Positions 1-11,637 of a stretch of DNA of 64,000 nucleotides are shown piece after piece. The DNA comes from Paramarasmius palmivorus. Lineage: Eukaryota > Basidiomycota > Agaricomycetes > Agaricales > Marasmiaceae. The translations under genes and the position numbers were made by a program. The stretch lies in assembly GCA_037176845.1 (NCBI GenBank), contig JAYKXP010000026.1, positions 186,001-250,000 of the forward strand. Reading direction: 5' to 3'. The notes below the pieces were generated by a model. That model had not been told where the DNA came from. It saw only the letters and a list, made by a program, of their open reading frames with translations, and made no database searches. Each line of letters starts with the position of its first letter. Position 1 is the stretch's first letter.

Positions 1-1
1 T

Positions 2-1175
2 GAACACACGTTCCAGCTGTTTGACTTTCGTGGGCTGAAGGGCTTCCATCTTTCAACACTGGTATTAGAACGTTGGGAAGGTCTGTCTTCTTCACATTTT
101 CGTATCAGCTTACCTGATGCGAGTGTCAGCTTTCCGGAAACACGATAGCTTTCCCCAACGACTTTGGGATATGCTACTTGTGCATAGTCCTGATCTTGAA
201 GAGCTGACACTGGATGCGACTGTCATGACCGAAGACGTCTGGCTCATGAACAGAGTTCTTGAGGGACGATGGCCAAAGCTCCGCCGGATCTCCATAGGGA
301 ACATGTTCAAGGTTCAGGAACTGGGCGATCCAAGATGCGGTGTACTGTTCAACAGCTTCTTAAATGCCCATCCCACACTGGAGGAATTCGACTCCTACGG
401 TACCATCATATACAATAGGGAAGACATGATCACAGTGCTCTCCTTACCTCGGATTCACCGTTTCCGGGGAAAGCTACAGCAGCTGAAGGCAGCGGATGCC
501 TGTGTTTCCACAGTTCGAGAATTAGAATTAACTGTAAATGCTTTAACATGTGTCTGTGTTCATCCTTACTGACTTGGAAAATTGTTGGAAATCAATGAAC
601 AGGATTGGTTCAGCCCTGCCGCCAATCTGCACGATATTCTCAAACATCTTCCGCAAGTTATATCCCTGTCTATCTGTCTCAACTTCCTCGACAAGCAGGG
701 ATCTCAACAAAGTTTCTTCGACCGACTGTTCAAAAATTGCACAAGTGAGCTCCGGAACCTGGAGATTTCTTCGACCTCTACGCTCAACATTGTAAGTGGC
801 ACAGCACTCATGTTCGGTTGTCAACAAAGACTTGACAATAACAAACAGCGAGAACTGTTCGACGCGATGCTACAAGCGCCCAATCTCAGGCTCTCCGCAT
901 TCTCCATCACCCACGTCCAAGGAATGAGAATTAGCGACACAGACGTGAAAAGCGCAATCCTTCTCGCAAAGAGAATGCGGCACCTGCAGGAGTTTGTCAT
1001 TCGGGATGTCTCGAGCTGGAACCACTACGATCAGTTGAATAGTGTTTATAGCACCGGGATGTTGCGGCGGTTCATTGTGCAAAGCAACGAATGTCTGCAG
1101 CTTCAGGAAAGTGGCATTGGGCGACTGGGGCAAAAATACACCAAGTCAATGATGTATTCACTCTCTAGCGGTTAG
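2..1175 (+). CDS. F-box/LRR-like (RNI-like) protein, 5' end outside window
   Basis: This is the C-terminal part of a leucine-rich protein of the F-box/RNI-like type common in Agaricomycetes. It reads in one frame after removing introns 81-129, 552-602 and 792-848, giving exons 2-80, 130-551, 603-791 and 849-1175. Two of the donors are gtctgt and one is gtaagt. Repeating segments such as HSPDLEELTLDA and RHLQEFVIRD look like LRR strands. The F-box itself would lie upstream of the window. No catalytic residues are visible. If it belongs to an SCF ligase it would select substrates, but that is inferred from family architecture only. Confidence 0.6.
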
Positions 1176-1616
1176 GTTGCCCTAGATTTATGATAACCTG
1201 CCATTCAAATTCAGAATTGCTGAATAGCACTACCTAAGCAGCCCCGAAAGAGAGCTGATTTTCCTTCCTCTTCTCGGATTTTGTTGGGCCAGTCGACGAA
1301 TCCTTGGTAGGCATTAATACATTAAAGAGAATCGACCAAACTGTAATAGATACCCCAGCTTTGTTTGATTCGCATTTAGACCAATGCTTTGAGCTTCGTG
1401 GCCAGGGTATCGATGAAAACGGTTCTGTGTGGCAGAAAAGAATTGTGGCCGATGTTTCAACAAAGGGAAAAGGGAATACACTGTCAGGTGCTCGGGCCTG
1501 TTGTTTAACCGCATTGGAGATTGTTCTTCGCACCGTGTTTACTAGTCTAGCATGATATATATAAATCCTGCAGTCCCAACCCTCGCCATTCCCCAAACAA
1601 ACCCCCAGAGGTAATC
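1176..1616. other. Intergenic region and promoter of the two-helix membrane protein gene
   Basis: No convincing gene is seen. Open frames on both strands here are short and lack splice or codon support. The right end holds a TATA-like stretch (1556-1566) and a C/A-rich leader before the ATG at 1617. Confidence 0.5.
1556..1566 (+). promoter_or_regulatory. TATA-like element
   Basis: The sequence tatatataaat lies about 50 bp upstream of the ATG at 1617, a usual TATA-to-start distance for fungal genes with a short leader. Confidence 0.4.
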
Positions 1617-2172
1617 ATGAATCAGCACCGAGACATGTATTCGACATCCTCCGACTCCCGAAACACAGAATATGGCTCGTCCAGAGTTTCTTCACGACTT
1701 CTGGAAAGCGAGTACTTTGGACTTCCAGTATCCGAAGACCCTTCTCAGCTGGACTGTAGGTACGATGTCGAGGTTCTACCTCCATATTCGGGACCACCAC
1801 CAGAATACGGTGTCGAGGGCTTGAAAGAGCCAATCACCTTTGCAATGTTTCTCTTCCAGTTTGGCTTTCGTGAGTTTTTAATATCTCGATCCCCGCAAAA
1901 CAATTCTGATTATCAGACCAGTGTTTCCTCCATTCTGGTTTGTTGGAGCAATTATCTTGGTCTCTCCGCTAAGGCGACCGGAATCCACGTCCGTTAGCGA
2001 TTGGTTTCCGGACAAGACGGAGTCGGAGAGAGAACAGATAATCCAGAGAGTACGGGTTACCGAAGTCAAATGGGCCTGGAGATGCTTCTGGGCATGCCTA
2101 GTATCGCTAACAATAACCGTTGGGTCCATTTTACTCATTTTCTGGTCATACATCAGTACAGGAAGTACCTGA
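1617..2172 (+). CDS. Small two-helix membrane protein with Pro/Tyr-rich N-terminus
   Basis: Two exons (1617-1869 and 1922-2172, intron 1870-1921 with donor gtgagt) encode about 167 residues. The first ~70 residues are Ser/Tyr/Pro-rich and contain PPYSGPPPEY, a PY-type sequence. Two hydrophobic segments follow, one spanning the splice junction (FGFLFPPFWFVGAIILVS) and one near the C-terminus (FWACLVSLTITVGSILLIF). Between them is a charged loop with RRPE and EREQIIQRVRVTEVKWAWRC. I recognise the layout as a recurrent but uncharacterised basidiomycete membrane protein and assign no function. Acceptor 1921 is the one that keeps the hydrophobic frame. Confidence 0.65.
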
Positions 2173-2455
2173 ACGAAGTGGCACGTACCAACATTACCCG
2201 CTGATACCATCTATGATATACATATGCTTCCAACCCTCTGCAGCTTCTGTTACTGTATACTATAATGCTATTCGTCATGCCTTGTCGTGTAGAGATGTGG
2301 AGGTAAAGAAGTGAGCAATCTTCCGAGCTGGTCGCTGAGTTATCGATTCCCGCGCCACAAGGAGCCTGCCGCAAATCGCGAGAACCGACAGGGACAATGC
2401 GCCGGATACTGAAATGTGACACTGCACCCATCTTGTCTGCCAACCGCCATCCTGT

Positions 2456-4678
2456 ATGACGCTCTTCCTCCCTCTGGAGGCTGATGCGCCTTTACCGACT
2501 TATCCTTCGTTTCTCTTCAAACCGCCAGATACGAAAGTTCAAATATCTCAAGTTATCAAATCTATTCTGAAAGCTCGTCGTATCGTGATTGTTTGCGGCA
2601 AGTTTTCTCTTACTCGGTGAACATACGCTAGTTCTGAGGGATGTTATTGGGGACATTCGTTAGGTGCCGGAATCTCGGTGAAGGCAGGAATACCTGATTT
2701 CAGGTCTCCTGAAGGCCTTTTCCAGTCACTGAAGAAGGAGAATCCCAAGGAGGCATTAACTTCTGGCAAGGATCTGTTTGATGCATCGGTTTTTAATGTG
2801 AGTCTCCTTACAAGTTAATATTCATATCTTCTAGGTCGATTGAAAAACGACTCGCGATATCGCCTTTTAAAAACATTTTCTCCCCCTAAAAACATGAAAA
2901 ACTAACGCTACGTATACAGTCCGAACAAACGACGGCGCTCTTCTGTCAAATGATATCCCGACTCTCAGACCTATCCAAAGAGGCAGAACCTACACCTTTT
3001 CATCGATCGTTGAAGGCCCTGGACGATTCCGGCAAGCTCCTCCGAGTTTACACTCAGAACATCGACGCCATTGAGTCCAAGTGCGGACTTACATTTGGTG
3101 TGCCCAAGTTCGAAACTAAACGAGCTAAGCCACGTCCGAAGGAGAAAGCCAGCGTGGTGAATGACATGGAGAACATGGCACTTGACCCAACGCCCGCCGA
3201 ACCAGGTCCATCCACCTCGACGGTACCTCGTTGCATTCCCCTTCACGGGACCCTTCAGACACTTCACTGTCAAGTTTGTACACACACCTTCCCGCTAGAA
3301 GACCACATATCGTCATTGGCCTCAGGCGTGCCACCAGATTGCCCAGAGTGCACGTCAATAGAACGCACGCGGCAAATTGTCGGAAAACGAGCACGAGGCG
3401 TTGGCAGGCTTCGACCCAGTGTTGTTCTGTACAACGAGGCACATAAGGATGGAGAAGGCGTTGGCGAGGTTGTTCGTAGAGACTTGGTTGGGTCTTCAAA
3501 AGGCAAGGGAAGGAGTGGTGCGGATTTGTTGTTGGTGGTCGGAACGAGTCTACGGGTACCGGGCACGAAGAGGATGGTGAGGGAGTTCGCGAAGGCTGTT
3601 CACTCTAGAGGGAAAAGCTCGAAAGAGGCCGGATCCTCTTCGACGTCCACGGCACCTAGTCCCGCTCCGGGTAAAGAAGATGGGGATATACAACAGCCGC
3701 TTAAAGCCATATATCTCAATCTGGATTTTCCGGTACCCACACGGGAATGGGAAGGTGTTTTTGATGCATGGGTTCAGGGAGATGCACAAACATTTGCAGA
3801 AATGCTTCAGGAAGAGCTTCGCAGAGAGACCCTGGCAAAGGAACAAGCGAATGAGAAGAAGAAGAAAAGGCGCGGAAGAATTGTCTACTGCTGCAAAATC
3901 TGCCATAGTACCTGACGTCTCAAAGAATCCGAAGAAACGTAAGGTGGAGGGCAGCTCCGGTCAGCCCACAGCCAAGCGGAAAAACATGGAGGTTGCTGTG
4001 GTGATTCCTCCTGTTAAATATCCCCTTACACCACCTTTGAGCTCCAGAAAGCCAAAGAAGGCTTCACCAACACCCATACAGTACCGAGATCCATATATCA
4101 CGCACCAACCGAATCACGACCCTTCGGCTCGCCTTACTCTACGCATACCCGCTCGAAGCTCCTTTACGACTGACTCGTATCTATCCTCACCACCAGCAAC
4201 ACCGCCGAAGAAATTGTGTAGACCTCTCGTGGTTCCAGAAAGCCGTTTTCCTTCGTCAAAAACTTCATCGAATCGACCACCGTCCCATCTCTCGTCATCT
4301 CTCCATTATGTCGACCTTACAGAGGATCTTCATAAGTGTTCTGGAGGCCGAACCAAAGAACGGTCGAACGAAAGGCGCCTGTCTACCTCTTCATTATCTT
4401 CACTATCATCTGTTTCCACCGTTTACACTCGCGAATCGTCGATATGCTCCACCGATAGCAGTTCGAAAGCAAATGGGCAGCACTATTCTGATGTCACAGT
4501 TCCAGAAGACGAGAGCCATAGTAGCCGGGAGAGTACCGATTGGGACATGGAACAAGAGCCCTCAGAGTATGATTATTATGATCCACTTGAGGACTATGGG
4601 AATCTGCATTTTACACCGATTCAAAGTCGTTTACAGACGTCATGCATGCGGACAACTCAATGTAATGATGGTGGATGA
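2456..4678 (+). CDS. NAD+-dependent deacetylase, Sir2 family (Hst3/Hst4-like), with frame break in the tail
   Basis: Exons are 2456-2597, 2664-2797 and 2920 onward. The NAD-binding motif GAGISVKAGIPDFR spans the first junction. YTQNID, the catalytic His in PLHG and two zinc-binding CxxC pairs (HCQVC, DCPEC) follow, then RPSVVLYNE and LLVVGTSLRVPG. This order matches fungal Hst3/Hst4 enzymes, which deacetylate histone H3 (K56 in yeasts); the exact substrate here is inferred. Intron 1 (2598-2663) begins gcaagt and is GC-AG. The core frame stops at 3915 (423 residues). Dropping one A from the AAAA at 3865-3868 opens a long Ser/Pro-rich disordered tail to 4678 (about 677 residues) with the nuclear-localisation-like sequence PKKRKV. 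The tail looks coding, so the frame break is either an assembly error or a real truncation. Confidence 0.85.
2598..2663 (+). other. GC-AG intron in the sirtuin gene
   Basis: The donor is gcaagt directly after tgcg, and the acceptor is ttag before gtgccgg. Removing exactly this segment restores the universally conserved CGAGIS motif, so the non-GT donor is strongly supported. Confidence 0.85.
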
Positions 4679-5165
4679 CCTGTGTTATTTGCTTCGCATT
4701 TTGATTGATTCGGACAGCATCGTATACCAATTCCTGCTTTCTATTTATTCCTATTGTTATTATACGACGGGGCGATATTTTTCCGCGTGGGCCTTGTTGT
4801 TAATCTATACTTTAGACATCGATGTAGTGCTACAATTCTTGGTTTTCTTGTACCTCGTTGTCCTCCGACCACCGTGGAGAGGGCACTGTATAGTGAGTGG
4901 TAGCATCCTCGTAGGATGAAGTGGCTGACCATAGTCTCTTTCATAGGTCACCTAGATCAGAGTTTTCGGCGAAATGCAACAACAGCTTTTCTAAATCCTT
5001 CGTCCGCTCGCTTCTCTGTGCTGGTCACGATGCCATTCGTCCTGACGACTCTACAAGCGACTTGGAGTACTATCCTTCAAACGGTCCGCTAGCTGTCCGG
5101 CTGCACCGAGGTGCACTGGGGCGAAGTGTTAAAAAGCTCGTGCTTGGGAGAGTATCGCATCCACA
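4679..5165. other. Intergenic region
   Basis: No gene is supported. Short frames on both strands lack splice or family support. It would contain the sirtuin 3' UTR and the pectate lyase promoter. Confidence 0.5.
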
Positions 5166-6604
5166 ATGACTCGAACTGTCTTTTGCTTCTTACCGCTTCT
5201 GCTACCGGCGACGCTTACTGTCGCGCAGGATGGTTATGCTGCCCTCAATGGTGGCACTACTGGTGGGAAAGGTGGGACTACTACCACCGTTTCCGCTACC
5301 GCCGCTTTCCAGACCGCTATTAAGGTAGTCATTCGGAACATCGTCGTATTTCGCTTACTGATAGCCCTTTTTTTAGAGCGATACGCCCAAAACAGTGTAT
5401 CTGAAGGGACCAATAACATTGTCCTCTCAGGCTCAAATAGGTAGGACTCCCACACTGTGGCTGGTTCCTCACGTCCCGGTATACGCTCTTATTCGTACCC
5501 TAGGCAATAACACCTCGATTATAGGTGTTGGAACTAGTGGTATTATCAACGGTGGCGGCCTAGAGATCAATAGGAAATCGAACGTGATAATTCGCAATCT
5601 GGTCATAAACAAAGTCATCGGTGACGATGGCATTACAATACAGCATGGAGCTCACAACATCTGGATTGATCACAATGAGTTCTATAGTGACCTCAATCAT
5701 GGATTCGACTACTACGATGGCCAGGTCGACATTACTCACGCTTCAGATTATGTTACAGTTTCTTACAACTATTTTCATGACCATTACAAGGTGCGGTATG
5801 CTTCTATGTTCATGAGATCCTGCTTCTCACGTCTGCCAGTCTTCCTTAGTAGGAGGGGACCCTAACGGAGGGAAAGAAGGTGAACTCCGATATTACTCTT
5901 CACATTTAGCGTTGACAAGGGAATCTGATCATTCGACAGATACTGGGAAGTATCATCTTACTTAGTACGTCTCCTTCCATTGTTACCCAAGTACACCTTT
6001 CATTGACGACGTCCTATCTTAGCCATCATAATCATTGGAAGAATGTCCATACTCGAACTCCTGGTGCGAAAGCAGGCACATCTGCGAACCGAAAAAATCT
6101 TACTCAACTGTCAACAGCGATGCGCTTTGGACACGTCCACGTCTACAACAATTTTCTAGAGAACGTCATATCGCAGGGGATCCATTCCCGGTCTTACAAC
6201 CAAGCATTGATTGAGGGCAACGTGTTCTCCGACTCCACTGAGCCAGGCAAGTGCCACCTTGACAGATACGCGCCTACAGATGAATTAAATATACTAATTA
6301 CTGCTCCTTCATCAGTTTCTACATACGGTTTTGTGATTCCAGACGATTCTCCGGCAGATCCTCAAGGAGATTACGAGCCTGATGGTTTTGCCAATCTCGG
6401 AGCGGGTAGGCGTTATAGGCGATCTCGCTCCTCGCTTGCTTTACTAATTTGTACATGTGCTGCACAGCAAACGATTTTGGTGGCGGGAAGAACAACATCA
6501 CAGCAACGGGAAACTTCTCAAGCGTGCCGTATACGTACTCCCTGACATCGTTAGCTAATGTCAAAGCAGAGGTGGTCGCGAACGCAGGGGTTGGAAAGAT
6601 ATAA
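5166..6604 (+). CDS. Secreted pectate lyase, polysaccharide lyase family 1, with one-base lesion
   Basis: A signal peptide (MTRTVFCFLPLLLPATLTVA) leads a PL1 right-handed beta-helix enzyme that cleaves pectate by Ca2+-dependent beta-elimination. Diagnostic motifs are TSIIGVGTSG, IWIDHNEFYSD and the active-site Arg region HTRTPAMRFG, followed by VYNNFLENV and GNVF. Exons are 5166-5324, 5377-5440, 5504-5790, 5910-5964, 6023-6063, 6118-6246, 6316-6405 and 6468-6604. They sum to 962 nt, one short of 321 codons. The break is at the start of exon 4: after acceptor 5909 the phase leads to a stop, while one added base restores the conserved ESD...TDTGKYHLT region. The gene is otherwise complete, so this is either a sequencing deletion or a very young pseudogene. 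Confidence 0.8.
6247..6315 (+). other. GC-AG intron in the pectate lyase gene
   Basis: The donor is gcaagt after gagccag and the acceptor is catcag. Splicing joins STEP to STYGFVIPDD, a continuous family-like sequence with no GT alternative that keeps frame. Confidence 0.8.
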
Positions 6605-6941
6605 ACGCCCTGAACGTTGTATGTTGTTACCTGCGTATCTACGAATGAGTTGCGCTCCATATCGACGGTGTCGGTCTGTACCGGACCGAATACTATTCAT
6701 TTAACTTGTTTCTCTAGGATCAGTTCACGAGTTACGCTTCGTCCAGAGTGAAAAGGAAAGAACAAAAAGCGGTTTCTGACATGCGAAAATATTCGCCGGT
6801 TTTATACTAATTAAACAGTCAGGAGGAAAGCTAGAAGTGCAAACTCTAGGTACAACATGGTGGTGTCTGTCAATTGTCCAAAAAACTTCCCCTCCGCGAT
6901 CATCGTCGAGACATATGTATCACAACCTCCACTGGCACCAT
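6605..6941. other. Convergent intergenic region between pectate lyase and DUF6593 genes
   Basis: It holds both 3' UTRs. No gene or notable repeat was seen. Confidence 0.5.
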
Positions 6942-7770
6942 TCAGCTGATACCACCTATACCTATCCCTGATATGGGTTGGCCGAGCGCGTCCGCACGAT
7001 TTGACGTCGAATTCTCGTTTGCTCGTCTCGTTCTTTCCAGTATAAGGAAAGATATCACGACGAAATCGCATATGGCTTGCGCTCGTACATCTAATATTAA
7101 CTGCGCAGGGGTCCATCGGGGTGGAAGGCTGCGGTCTTGGTTTAATATCCGATGTGGCTTGATGAACCGTGCGATAGGCTGTCGTTTATCGCCTTCGCAG
7201 AACAACTATGTATAGCGGAAATTGAATTGACGCTTCTGACACTGGCACAGATCAATCACAGACCTCTAGCGAAAGACCCGGCGCATTTCCTTTCCACTTG
7301 AAAGTGTTACCTGCCCCATCTTGAAATGTGACTGTGCTGTAGACGATCTAGTCAGGGGTTACTCCGAGCTGAGAATGACAAAGTACACACTCTTTGAACG
7401 GCATCATACTCTTCTTCAACCAAGTGCTCACGGGCATTGGTGGCCAGCTACCCAGAGATATTAAATCCGACCGCGGGTCTCTCCACTCCCAGGTTGCTAT
7501 TGTATTCCCTAACGTGTTCCTCACTCGAGTCATCGTACTCTTCCCGTGTTCTGTGGCAACCTGATATAATATTCTCCCGTCTTCGTTGTCCGAGATGTTT
7601 GCGTTGCATGGGTTGTTGGGCTCGAGTATGAGTATGAGTGGTTCTAAGGACTGCATGGCGAAATGGGGGAGACCGATGCTAGTGGTTTGTATGGCGGTGT
7701 CAATATTTGAACGAGTGGGTTTTATGTGTCCGGAAGGATTGTCTAATACGGGGGTTTCAGCTTCTTTCAT
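6942..7770 (-). CDS. DUF6593 domain-containing protein
   Basis: Three exons on the minus strand (7770-7391, 7336-7264, 7205-6942; introns 54 and 58 nt, donors gtgtgt and gtctgt) encode about 238 residues. After a ~45-residue variable N-terminus comes the basidiomycete DUF6593 pattern: LEPNNPCNANISD, ILYQVATEHGKSTMTRV, ATWEWRD, then DTVTFQDGAGNTFKWKG, PIARF and a hydrophobic C-terminal strand ending in ILERTRR. The acceptor at 7337 is chosen because it creates KDTVTF in frame. The function of the family is unknown; members are usually small, multicopy and probably intracellular. Confidence 0.8.
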
Positions 7771-9012
7771 TATACCAAATCCAAAATATTTTGAGACTCA
7801 GTTCTGCACTGCGGGGTAAAAGACACGATCCAGTTTAAGGAGTAGTGTTATCGTCGGTAATGTAAAGAAATCCCGTGACGTCTTCAAATGGATTGTTTCT
7901 TTCCTTGACTGCTTGACACTTGGTATCTGATGGAAAAGCGTCGGTTGACAATCACGTTTTGACAGCGTCCTATTCATCTTCGCGTCCTGCGGACCCCCGC
8001 CGGGGTGGTATTTGTGAGGGAATCGACACGAGTTTTTGCTAGAAAGATCAGGGGTTGAATCTGAGTGTATGACGACGGAAAATGCAAGAGCTAGCTCAGA
8101 TCTTAGACTATAAACTATGCTGATCTGATCTGGTGGATGTCGAGAATTGAAAGGGCCGTGAGACCATTCCATCAGCTGCCAATGGATTGAATCGGTTATC
8201 CCTGCAAAAGTCTGCCTCGAGGTGATATAGAAGATGATAGTTGTACGGCGGGGACTTCTACACCCCCAAGGAACAAAGGGAAGATGAATACTCGGAGGAC
8301 GTCCATCCAGTGAGATGAACGTCGTAACTTTCTGCCTAATCGAGATGTGTACATTTCAGATCCCGGCGCCTGCGGGGAGCTCGGAGTGGAATCCTTGTGA
8401 CGCACCGTTGGGTACGACCTTGAGTCTCCTGCAGATCCAGCTAACTTAGATATCAGCGAAAGGAGCGCACAAATGCAAGCTTGGGAGGCATTACCAACTA
8501 CACGCGCTATTCATAGCACGCTGACGCATTGATTGAAGCAACATCCAGGTTCATAGATTGCTACTGCCTGGGAGGATAAGGAAAACCGACAGATCCGCGC
8601 GGACAAAGAGGAAATAAGGTGGATCACATTGTCTAGGACTGTCGTCGGGAGGAAGATGTCAAGTGTAGGATCCAAATTTTGCCTCTTGAGTCCTTCCACT
8701 GCCAACATGATCTTGATAACGCTCTTGCAGTAGATGAAACGTGTGTGGGCCTATGAAAATTTGGAAATTGCTAAAAATTCCAATAAATTTCAGAGGTGTC
8801 CTCGCTGTCCCAAAGTGTTTTATCCGTTGGTCGGAATTTAGTGGTCGGTGGAGAAGGACGGCGGGAAGGCAACTTTTTTTGGTCCCGCAGTCACAAACGT
8901 GCGCATGGGGACTGGGCCCAACCCTTGATCACATCACGTTTGCTCCGATTCAAACCATATAGATATACGCTGTAATGGATCTTTGGTGGGACCTTGCTTT
9001 GCCTTCTCGATC
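7771..9012. other. Intergenic region, no supported gene
   Basis: This 1.2-kb gap between divergent genes contains short frames on the minus strand (for example 7798-8172 and 8511-8708) that show no family motif and cannot be joined by plausible introns. It would include the promoters of the DUF6593 and transporter genes. No repeat stands out. Confidence 0.45.
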
Positions 9013-11637
9013 ATGTCAACCCCAAAGCTATCTTTGAAGCAGCGAATTCAAAGCGTTTCGCTCATTTTTGCGTGCGTGTAAATCATTCCCAGTCGATTTC
9101 TGGCACTCACGCGACCTCAAAATCTAGGTGTGGGACAGCTCTTTTCAGTGATGGTGGGCTTGGGACTTGGCTTTCTTGGCTGGCACGTTTGACTGACGAC
9201 GAGAAAAGGGTATGCCAATGGGATCATAGGCTCTGGTTCGTCCTCCACTCTATTGACCGATTGTGGCTGTTACTTATTGAAATGCTCGTGTGAGCAGTAA
9301 ACACCACCTTGAGACGTATTTACGGTGACGATGCCATCGAAAACCATAACTATATTACAGTTGTCAGCAGTCTGGCTTTTGCTGGGACTGTCGTTGGAAT
9401 GCTGGTGTTTGGTGCGTCTTCATTAATATTGTTAATAACAACGACACCTTGACTGACCCATTCCTAAAGGCTGGCTCTCGGACAAGATCGGACGCAAGTT
9501 TGGAATGGCGAGTCACCTACTACATTCGCAATGAATCACTCAAGCCTTACATCTGTGACACTAGATGTCGGCCACCGGAATCGTCGCTCTTTTCTCGGGG
9601 CTCTCTGCAGCATCTAGCGGCGCAAACCACAGTCTTGGAGGTATGCTTGCCATGCTCAGTGCATGTCGGTAAGTGATGAAAGCCCCACTCAAATGATGAT
9701 ACTAACGATAACAGTTTCCTGTTGGGTATTGGTGTTGGAGCGGAATATCCTTGTGGCTCTGTGAGCGCCAGCGAACAGACCGAAGAGCCAGGAGTCAGCA
9801 AGAGGGCCCAGCACCGTTGGTTTGCCCTTGCTACTAGTTAGTTCCGGTGCTCCTCTAGCGATTTATAATACTAATATCACTACAGACAGCATGATTGATT
9901 TCGGTTTCGTGATTTCGGCATTCGTCCCACTGGTGCTTTTCTGGATGTGGGTGGTTATTTTAGTTGCCATGCGATTTGTTCTTATCGTTATTTCGGAACT
10001 AGCTTTGGAAATAACCATCTCCGCGCGGTGTGGAGACTTTCACTCGGTTTAGGTGTGGTACCAGCTTTACTGGTCTTGATATGGCGAATCGGCATGAAAG
10101 AGCCCGAGCGCTACCGACGCGACTCTATGAAGAACGCCAAAGTACCATACATGCTGATTCTCAAACGTTACGGAGGTTCTTTAGCTGCCATTTCCTTCAC
10201 CTGGTTCCTATACGACTTCATCGTGTGAGTTCCGGCTTTCATTCGATATTGAAAAAAGACCGACGCCAGCGGTGTCTTTCTGTTTAGATACCCCGTAAGT
10301 GGTTTTCCATTGAATTAGAACACCGAGATTTACCATACATTGTTAGTTCGGAATCTACTCGTCCGTCATTGTCGACAGGTGTGTTCCCAGCATTTTTGGT
10401 GCAAAGTTTTGAGCCTCATGGTTCACTAGGGTGACAGGCGGTGATTCCGCCTTGAGCGTCGTATTCGGATGGAACGTTGTCATCAAGTGGGTATCTTGTT
10501 CTGCGCGAAATGACTTTCCAAATTCACAAATCCCGGTTTGTTCGCAGTTTGTTCTACATGCCTGGTGGGTCCTGTGAGTTTCTCCGTATGTCGCCAAGCT
10601 AATTTGGGTTGCGCGGACAGGCACATTGGGTGGCGCTTTCTTAGTTGATTATCTCGGTCCCAAAAATACAATGGTGATCCCTCTATTATTCTCGATTCGG
10701 CAAACGAAGGTTTTAAAGTATGTTGCGCCAGATTACGGGTCTTCTCTGTCAAGCTGCAATAGGATTTATCATGAGCGGGGCCTATACACAGTGAGTCTCT
10801 GCTGTCAACCCGGTTGTTTTTCTTCCTGATCATGAGTCGCCACTAAACAGATTAACGGAACATGTTGCTGCCTTTGCTGTATGTCATCGTCGACAGGCAC
10901 CCCACTACGTTTTTCTTGTGACTCATATCTACATTCTCCCTTTTTGACAGGTGGTGTATGGCATTTTCCTCAGTTTCGGTGAACTGGGTGAGTGCGCCAA
11001 TCTTTGGGTCCTCGAGACCCTTAAATCTCACCGAATTGCTGTTGATTTTTTCCGATTTGTTGACAGGTCCGGGGAATTGCCTTGGCCTTTTGGCAAGTAA
11101 GAGTTCCCCGACTGCTGTACGGGGTCAGTTTTATGGTGCGGCGGCTGCCATCGGGAAAGTGGGTGCATTTGTTGGCACTTGGGGTGAGTCTTTCAGCACC
11201 TGCGACATGGGCGGTGTACCGATCTTGAACCCTTTCCGTAGTATTCCCTGCGATAAGTGATGATGCGACCAGGCGTATGTGGCTCTACTCGATTTCTAAA
11301 ATGTGGATTATGAACGGTTTCTTAATCTGTCAGGTTTCGGAACGAATGCGAAGGAAGTGAACACTATACCATTCTGGATTGGGAGTGGCCTGGCGATCCT
11401 GAGTGCTCTCACCACGTTATTCTTCATTAGGCCTTTGAGCCACGACGGTATGACTGAGGAAGATGCCAAGGTGTGTAGGTCTCGCCACAGTACGCTATCG
11501 TTCTGACATTGACATAGTTCCGCGAATATCTCGAGCAACATGGATATGATACCTCGCAGATGGGTCTTCCAGGGACGACGAGCGAGACCACAATTACTGA
11601 TGACACATCTGAGGACGAGAAGAAGGTTGCTGTTTGA
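9013..11637 (+). CDS. MFS transporter of the GIT1/PHO84-like (phosphate or glycerophosphodiester) family
   Basis: I could place 21 exons (starts 9013, 9128, 9209, 9298, 9470, 9565, 9715, 9886, 10003, 10288, 10347, 10430, 10548, 10621, 10732, 10851, 10951, 11067, 11242, 11334, 11518). They total 1,470 nt, or 489 residues with no leftover base. Family signatures are [16 protein letters not shown] in helix 1, the MFS loop [31 protein letters not shown]-like [22 protein letters not shown] and a charged C-terminal tail. This pattern is close to fungal glycerophosphoinositol and phosphate:H+ symporters; the substrate is inferred. The protein should sit in the plasma membrane with 12 helices. Exon 10288-10294 is only 7 nt, and intron 9508-9564 appears to be GC-AG. 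The ATG at 9013 gives a short N-terminus; an upstream exon cannot be excluded. Confidence 0.8.
9508..9564 (+). other. Probable GC-AG intron in the MFS transporter gene
   Basis: After KIGRKFGM the only splice that continues with [17 protein letters not shown] uses donor gcgagt and acceptor ctag. GT donors nearby break the frame. Confidence 0.7.
10288..10294 (+). other. 7-nt microexon of the MFS transporter gene
   Basis: The bases ataccccc-like core ataccc plus c sit between acceptor gtttag and donor gtaagt. They complete the conserved YDFIVYPFGIYSS stretch; omitting them shifts the frame. Confidence 0.75.
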
